From Meconema thalassinum (taxonomy: Eukaryota; Arthropoda; Insecta; Orthoptera; Tettigoniidae), in contig OX336389.2 of assembly GCA_946902985.2 (NCBI GenBank), forward strand, positions 279,603,527 to 279,667,526: DNA of 64,000 nucleotides, written 5' to 3'. The translations under genes were made by a program, and so were the position numbers. The notes under the pieces were generated by a model, which was not told where the DNA came from, did no database searches, and was given only the letters and a program-made list of their open reading frames with translations. This document shows positions 58,252 through 64,000 of this stretch, one piece after another (position 1 is the first letter of the stretch; the number at the start of each line of letters is the position of its first letter).

Positions 58252-58612
58252 AGTTGTCCTATGGAATTTAGGGTTATTTATGTTTTGTGTTGTCGCCGGG
58301 AACAAGTGCCCGTAGGCAGTTATGGAGTGGGAGCGTTGTGTTGTCGCCGGGAACAGTGCCCGTTGGCAGTTATGGAGTGGGAGAAATATCGGGGTGACAG
58401 CCCGATGGAATTTAGGGTTATTTATGTTTTGTGTTGTCACCGGGAACAGTGCCCGTTGGCAGTTATGGAGTGGGAGAAATATCGGGGTGACAGCCCGATG
58501 GAATTTAGGGTTATTTATGTTTTGTGTTGTCACCGGGAACAGTGCCCGTTGGCAGATATGGAGTGGGAGAAATATCGGGGTGACAGCCCGATGGAATTAA
58601 GGGCATTCTTAT
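58252..58612 (+). repeat. 93-bp (31-codon) tandem repeat
   Basis: Three and a half units start with ATGGAATTTAGGGTTATTTA near 58261, 58405 and 58499, and a last partial unit starts at 58591. The first unit carries an extra partial copy. Each unit holds two small hairpins, CGGGAACAGTGCCCG and ATCGGGGTGACAGCCCGAT. Because 93 is a multiple of three, frames stay open through the array, which explains a 156-codon frame that is otherwise unremarkable. Confidence 0.8.
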
Positions 58613-59675
58613 TATTAAAGTGTGAATGTGTGTGTGTGAATTATGTGGGTGACGTGGTTTTTCCTTATTTTGTTTGTCTTGCTGCTAGTGTGCTTGCGTG
58701 ATAGGATGTTGTGGTCTCTGTTCCTCCTGTCCTTGGAGGCCACTGAGGGCAGTGTGGGTCAGGAACATGTAAAATTGAGCAAGACATGTAATTTGTGTTT
58801 GTGTGCATATCAAAACGAGCTCTGTGTGATGCCTTCAGTGCGGTAGGTAATTTTGTAATGTATTAACTTGAGCGGTGCCACGGGCGGTATAGTAAATGTA
58901 GTTCTGATGGAATGCCCCGTGCGGCATGTTAATGTAATTGTCATTGTGAATTTTGGAAATAGTTACGTGCTGTCCTGATTTCGTATAGTCGCAGAAAAAT
59001 GGTCCTTCGGTTTTGTTAAAGTAAATTCATTTTGAAAAATTGTTTAAAATTTTTGGTGGGCAAGTTTGTAGGTGCCTTTGATTTGCATATTCTAAAGAAA
59101 AATTCTGGGTTCTGTACACCTTAGTTAAATTTTAGTTATTCTTGCTAAGTATTTTAGTGAACTTTCAATTAAGCTTGTTAACGTCAGTCATATCGTATAT
59201 TTGGTTGCCCCTTTCGTGTGATTTTAATACTTCAGTGGACCTTTAATTATGCCCTGAACTCTATCTCCTTGCGTAGAACCTTGTTTGAAGCCTCAAGTAT
59301 CCCTTGTGACATGAAGGACTCTTAAGTGAACTTCGATGGCACACTAATGCTTCGAGTGATGTTTTTTTTTATCCTTCCTGGGATAACTTCAGCTGTTATG
59401 GGCTGGTTGGCTGGCCTGGAACGATTGTTCCCTCTAAGGGAACTGTATTTGGACCATACGCTGCTGTTCTGATGTGTGTTTCAGTGGTCACTATGTGGGG
59501 CGTGTGCCACCAATCTGGGCCCAGTTTGGAGGTACCATCTAGGTCCCATGGCATCTTTCTACCCGAAGAGATCTACTTCAAGGTCCGCTGGCGGAGATTG
59601 GAGTAGCCTCTTCAGCTACCAAGAGACCAGCTGGACACCATCACCCGTTTCATCATCCCCCCATCGTCTTCCTTT
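58613..59675 (+). other. 3' interior of the LTR element
   Basis: There is no recognisable gene. The last 200 bases before the purine tract are less T/G-biased and could be a scrap of an ancestral 3' coding end (for example WRYHLGPMASFYPKR), but I cannot identify it. Confidence 0.35.
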
Positions 59676-59687
59676 GGAGGAGGAGGA
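59676..59687 (+). promoter_or_regulatory. Polypurine tract
   Basis: GGAGGAGGAGGA lies directly before the 3' LTR, the position and composition expected for plus-strand priming in LTR retrotransposons. Confidence 0.75.
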
Positions 59688-61350
59688 TGTACCAATTTTG
59701 CAAATCGGTACATGTTCATCTTATCTTCGAGACGCAGCTGGAGCTCCAGGTCTGGGCAGATTCTCACGAGAAAATACACCAGGGCCTTTCTGAGAATTCC
59801 ATTCACCAAGTTGACACCTGGCTACTGCTGAAATGGGTTCGCCTAGCCCTTTCCGACATGATTTGTGCCCTTGTGTGTGCGGTCACCTAAAGGTTTATAA
59901 TAAATGGAAAAGAGGGATAAGTCAAGCTTTGATCCGTGAACTTTTGAAAGGTGAACAATTCCTGTCAGCTGCATTCGCCAAGTTTTTATTCTGAGAAAGG
60001 TCTTACAAAGGACATTCTGTAACACCTCGACTCCTAGAAGGTTTCTACGCAGTAACCTGTATGGGGTGATATTCTATAGTACCCACTAAAGACCTTGAAC
60101 CCTGGCTTTTGTGCAACTAGTCGCAGTTGGTGCTACTGGAGGTTTGTGGTGGGGATAGGCTGATATACAAGGGTGGAATCGGTGACACAGTAGGACAGTA
60201 CGGGCAGAACAGTACGAGAGGGACAGTGTGTGAGGAAGTTTCCTGACAGAAAGACTCTTGACCACTTGCCTCCGGGGAAAACGTGTGTGCAGTTTTCCCC
60301 GGAGGGTTCGAAGACACCAGGTGGTACTATCTGATTTAATTACTAAGGGGCATAACCAAGGACAATCAATACAAACTTTGACTGCTAAATTTTGTAACGT
60401 CATTTTAAGGCCGCGTGTCGGCGGTCGGTAAGCTTAACTAGATAAAGTCTATTTTAGCACTTTAGTATGTAATCTTTTGGAGGGTCTAGTAATATTTTGG
60501 TGGTACCTTTATATGTAATTACTGCAGGGTGTATTATTATTGCCCTATTTCCCGTTAGCTGGATGGGAACCTCGTGGGTTTTAATTCTTGGTCAGACAGC
60601 CTTGACGGACGGTCAATGCTGGACTGTGGAGGTTGTCAGACCTCTCCGTTCCACTAAGGGGCGTTTCGGTTGTTTGACGCAGCATTGTTTTTTGAGAAGG
60701 CATTGCCTTTCTCATGTTGTTTTTCTTTTTTTCTTCTACTTCCGGATCCATTTTGAAATTCATGTTTTAACCTCAAATGTAACTGTGAAACGTTGCCAAG
60801 CGGGCAAGTGTCTGGTTTGTTTAAACTAAGTCATTCATTTGTGTTTAATTAGATCATATTTGTCAGTTAGTTAATTAAGTGGTGGAAGGTTTATCTTGTA
60901 ATTTGTTTGATCTTAATGTTCAATACATGTTAGCTTATTTTGATTTGTCATGTTATTTATTGCGTGAAGTCACTAGGAAGATTATTCCCCTTTTCATTCT
61001 TCATCTTTGGCAGGGTCAATTTAATACGGCCTGCTGAGGTACGCATCCAGCGTTCCACTCAACAAGCTGGTCTTGACATTGGTTTCGTCCCGCCTGGTCC
61101 CTTTTCCTAAATCAAATTGGGGATGTTCTTGAAAACCTAGCAAATCGGAACATTCACTCCTAGGTTTTATTTGCTGTGGACTCAGCTGGCCTAGCGAGTA
61201 ATTAAATTAGCCCTTTCATGTGTTTTTTTTATTATTAATTCTGGGTGTGGTAATGTCATGTGATCATTTATTTTGATATGCTAATATTATTATTATTATT
61301 ATCATTTTGGCCTATAAACAGGGTAAGGGGGGATGAGGCTAACTGTTACA
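59688..61350 (+). repeat. 3' LTR
   Basis: It is nearly identical to 52717-54379. Its last 90 bases happen to be open in the frame of the downstream gag half, adding a false hydrophobic start to that frame. Confidence 0.9.
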
Positions 61351-61985
61351 GTATGTCAGAACAAAACGAGAAGTTAAACACTAAATTGTCAGAACAAAGT
61401 GAATCATTAGACACTAAATTGTCAGAACAGAGTAAATCTTTCCAAACACAGATAAACGAAAGTATCAATAAACAATTAGCACTTCAAAATGAATACAGCG
61501 CGGAGCAGGCGAAACTATTAAAAAGTGAAATAAATGACACTATAAATTCCCAGTTAGAAGCACAGAACGTTAGAAACATACAACAACTAGCTTCATTAAC
61601 AGTAGAAATGAAAGAACACACTGATAAACAAATGGCATTACTGGCCCGAGACGTTAGCAGTAACAACGAGAAACAATTAGATCAAATTAAGAAAATGGAA
61701 GACCTTTTTAATCAAAAACTTAGCAATCTTGATGAAACACTTTTAGCGAAGTTAGCGCAAATAGAATTGGCTTGCACTATGAATAACAGCGAGGTCAAAG
61801 CAGCTCAAGATAAGATGGAAAGGCGATTCAGTGAAATGGAGAAAAGCAGCAAGGTTATTCAGAAGCAGTTATCAGCGGTAGATGAGAATATATCAGGCAT
61901 AATTAAAGACATGAATCGGTTGGAAATAAAATCATTGGAGCAGTGGAGAAACCTAGAAACGGATCAGGATCAGTTAAAAAGTACT
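61351..61985 (+). pseudogene. gag coiled-coil region of the outer retrotransposon
   Basis: Continuing the gag interrupted at 52716, this part encodes about 200 residues of repeated coiled-coil sequence (SEQNEKLNTKLSEQSESLD and relatives, later QLDQIKKMEDLFNQKLSNL). Near 61976-61980 a run of A is one base out, and the frame continues in another register (61943 onward) with SIDENNLRLEDRLKQ. Heptad-like spacing indicates a long helical N-terminal half of Gag, which would drive particle assembly. The frameshift inactivates this copy. Confidence 0.75.
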
Positions 61986-63079
61986 ACAGTATTGACGAAA
62001 ATAATTTGCGGTTGGAAGATCGGCTGAAACAAATGGAAAGTAATCAAGGAGAAACCAAACGTCAAATTGAGGAAAAGATAGGCATAATTAAAGAGGAAAT
62101 CAGGAACGATTGGCGAAAAATGAGTAGTGATTCCAAGGAAGAGAGATTAACCATCATAAAAACAGTAGGCGATAACCACACTCGTATCCAAGCTTTGGAG
62201 CAGGAAATCAAGAATAAATTAAAAGAGCAGACAGACAGAATCATAAAAGCAGAATTACGATCGCTGGAGCAAACCACATTGTTTATCACAGGAGTCACGA
62301 AAGATAAGGGAAATGAGTCAATTAGCCCGGAGGCAGCAAATACAACAGGAAGTCAGTTACATTCAGCGAGCCCATTAACAACAAACACGGACAGATTTCA
62401 CAATCACGTTGAGAGAAGTTCTACTCCACATGAAGGTCAGCAGCCCACGCAGCTTATTCAAGTAATTCGCTCGAACGAATATCAACCGCAAAAGTTTACT
62501 GAAAATTCAGGGGTGACACCCAAAGCCTTTATTAAAGAAGTCGTGGATTTTTACAATGACACAGGCGTACCTCCAGCACGTAGATTGAGAATGATGGAGA
62601 GATTTCTTTCTGGGAATATTTTGACATGGTTTTTGAGTTTAAAATACACTTTTGGAACTATGGCTGATTTCAAACAAGCGTTTCTTCGCAAATATTGGTC
62701 CCCAGCATTACAACAGAGTTTAAGGATGGAGCTCTACTCTAGAAAGTACCAAACTACCCGGCAGACGAAGTACTCAGATTTCTTTAATATGCAGATGCTT
62801 AAATTTCGTGATCTGGACCACCCTTTAGAAGAATCGGACCTGGTGATGACAATAGCACGTCAATTACCGGTAAATGTACAGCAGGTAATAGTAGCGGCAA
62901 ATATAAATTCGGCTTTACATGCAGAACAAGTCTTACGCCAAATAGATGAGACTACATCTCATATTCATCAAAGAGGAGGAAGAAACCTGGAGTTAGTCAA
63001 CACAACCGAAGTTATAAAACCTACACAAGCAAATACTAGATCACAGGGTACAAACACGAGTTCGTCAACACCTAGGTGA
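61943..63079 (+). pseudogene. gag capsid region of the outer retrotransposon
   Basis: After a coiled-coil start, the frame contains the Retrotrans_gag-type capsid domain from about residue 180 to 315. Landmarks are FIKEVVDFYNDTGVPPARRL, MERFLSGNILTWFLSLK, FKQAFLRKYWSP and FNMQMLKFRDLDHPLEESDL, followed by ARQLPVNVQQVIV. This is the structural Gag of a Ty3/gypsy-like element. The stop at 63077-63079 is followed in the same frame by a long Asn/Gln/Arg-rich stretch, so it may be a point mutation. I saw no CCHC zinc knuckle. Confidence 0.8.
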
Positions 63080-63466
63080 AATCAGGAAGAAATAGAAAAT
63101 AGACCATACCAGCGAAATGAAAAAATCACAACAATAGGCCATATCAAGGCAACAATAGATACCAACAGAGGGGATTCCAACAATGGCGCAACAATAGAAG
63201 AAATGAGGGACCTTATAGAAGATGCGGTGATTACAATGGAAATCAAAGATGGAGAGATAGGAGAGACCAAAACCAAGGAGAGTCGCAAGATTACCGCAAC
63301 GACTGGAATGAAAGGCATGCTCAAACGCAAAATTATCTGGAGGAGGTTCACGCTAACGAAGGAGGAGAGCAAGGACGATGGGAAAGAGCCATTGACAACA
63401 TGAAAAATCCGGATACACATACCGAGGAAGATGGAAGTCTACTGAGACAAGAGGAACGTCAAGGGG
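63080..63466 (+). pseudogene. Asn/Gln/Arg-rich Gag tail, broken
   Basis: Immediately after the Gag stop, reading frames rich in N, Q and R (for example NRPYQGNNRYQQRGFQQWRN) run for about 70 codons before frameshifts. Such basic, glutamine-rich tails can bind RNA and may stand in for zinc knuckles. The function is inferred from composition only. Confidence 0.5.
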
Positions 63467-63971
63467 GTGCGCGACGGAAGGATGGTGGAAGTCGCCATGG
63501 AGCTAAAAAAAATTGATAAAGAAGTCTGCCTGAGAACGCAACAGCCGGAAATTGAAGAGGGATGGATAGTAGCTCGCATCCAGGAGTGGATTGCTTTGCC
63601 AGAAGATTGCCTGGAGGAGACAGTGAAACCACGGAACGATGATATTAAACAATTACCCATTATTTACGCAAGAATTGGTGGCATTTAAATAAGATGTTTA
63701 TTGGACACAGGGTCGCAGATCAGTCTTGTATCGGAGGCTTTGGTTCGAGAGTTGGGACGGAGTCAGAATATTCCTGTGATTCCCGCACCACAACTCGAAG
63801 TGAGGGGTGTTATTCCTGAACAAAACCGTCACTTGTAAACGTCAGGCATACTTAGAGCTGGATGTATTAGAACACAATTTTGGGCAAACGTTTATTATCA
63901 TGGCGAAGATGAATTTCAACCTTATTCTTGGTGCAAATTTTATTTGTGACTATCAAGATGTGATAGATTAG
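63467..63971 (+). pseudogene. Retropepsin (protease) region, broken
   Basis: The frame leads through MELKKIDKEVCLRTQQPEIE and DDIKQLPIIYARIGGI to an in-frame TAA at 63686. It continues at once with RCLLDTGSQISLVSEALV, holding the aspartic protease DTGS motif (codons from 63704). A further frameshift lies near 63830, after which LEHNFGQTFIIMAKMN and NLILGANFICDY give the second retropepsin landmark (ILG.NF). The stop and the frameshift disable the gene. Reverse transcriptase would follow beyond the window. Confidence 0.8.
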
Positions 63972-64000
63972 CACAAGAACACTGTCAGTTTCAAAGAGTT

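Larger units (their letters stand above)
52717..61350 (+). mobile_element. Non-autonomous LTR retrotransposon, 8.6 kb
   Basis: Two 1663-bp LTRs (52717-54379 and 59688-61350) in direct orientation enclose a 5.3-kb interior without gag or pol. Both LTRs start TGTACC and end GTTACA, with the required TG and CA. GTATG is duplicated at the target. A purine tract abuts the 3' LTR. The size, coding-free interior and long LTRs fit large retrotransposon derivatives (LARD type), which depend on proteins from autonomous relatives. It is inserted in the gag of another retrotransposon. Confidence 0.9.

Noticed and set aside
58231..58701. 156-codon open frame
   Set aside because: It is open only because the 93-bp tandem repeat is a multiple of three. 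All frames there are long.
61260..61350. Signal peptide of a secreted coiled-coil protein
   Set aside because: These codons belong to the 3' LTR. The Gag part starts only after the target duplication.

Overview
The window is a eukaryotic, most likely insect, stretch made almost entirely of transposable elements. It is AT-rich, no frame stays open for long outside element-derived genes, and no gene clusters or conserved host genes are recognisable. Many tRNA-derived SINEs with B-box-like cores are present, together with Tc1, Tigger, hAT, non-LTR and LTR elements. The SINE style recalls large polyneopteran genomes (Orthoptera or relatives); that placement is from memory and unchecked.

Layout. 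1-5 kb: T/G-rich non-coding DNA, an hAT transposase remnant, two SINEs and a medium repeat. 5-11 kb: a series of MITE-like inverted-repeat elements, one with an exact 8-bp target duplication. 11-18 kb: a decayed reading frame, mariner and Tc1 remnants, a LINE remnant, a cluster of SINEs, and a three-level nest (Tc1 containing a MITE containing a SINE) with every boundary visible. 18.1-23.7 kb: a 5.6-kb near-perfect palindrome with 2.8-kb arms, inserted in a SINE and flanked by a 6-bp duplication. 23.9-25.6 kb: two more MITE-like elements. 25.6-30.1 kb: non-coding. 30-38 kb: SINEs, a complete MITE copy, a LINE remnant, a possible host terminal exon and small inverted-repeat elements. 38.6-40.8 kb: a full-length Tigger/pogo transposon with both terminal repeats and one frameshift. 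41-48 kb: further SINEs and a MITE. 49-64 kb: a Ty3/gypsy-like retrotransposon (gag, then the start of a protease region) whose gag is broken by a small hAT-like MITE and by an 8.6-kb non-autonomous LTR element with 1663-bp, almost identical LTRs and a 5-bp target duplication.

No host gene is certain. The only near-complete protein gene is the Tigger transposase. The most unusual structures are the giant palindrome and the recently inserted coding-free LTR element. Boundaries were found by eye, and family names rest on recognised motifs, not on searches.
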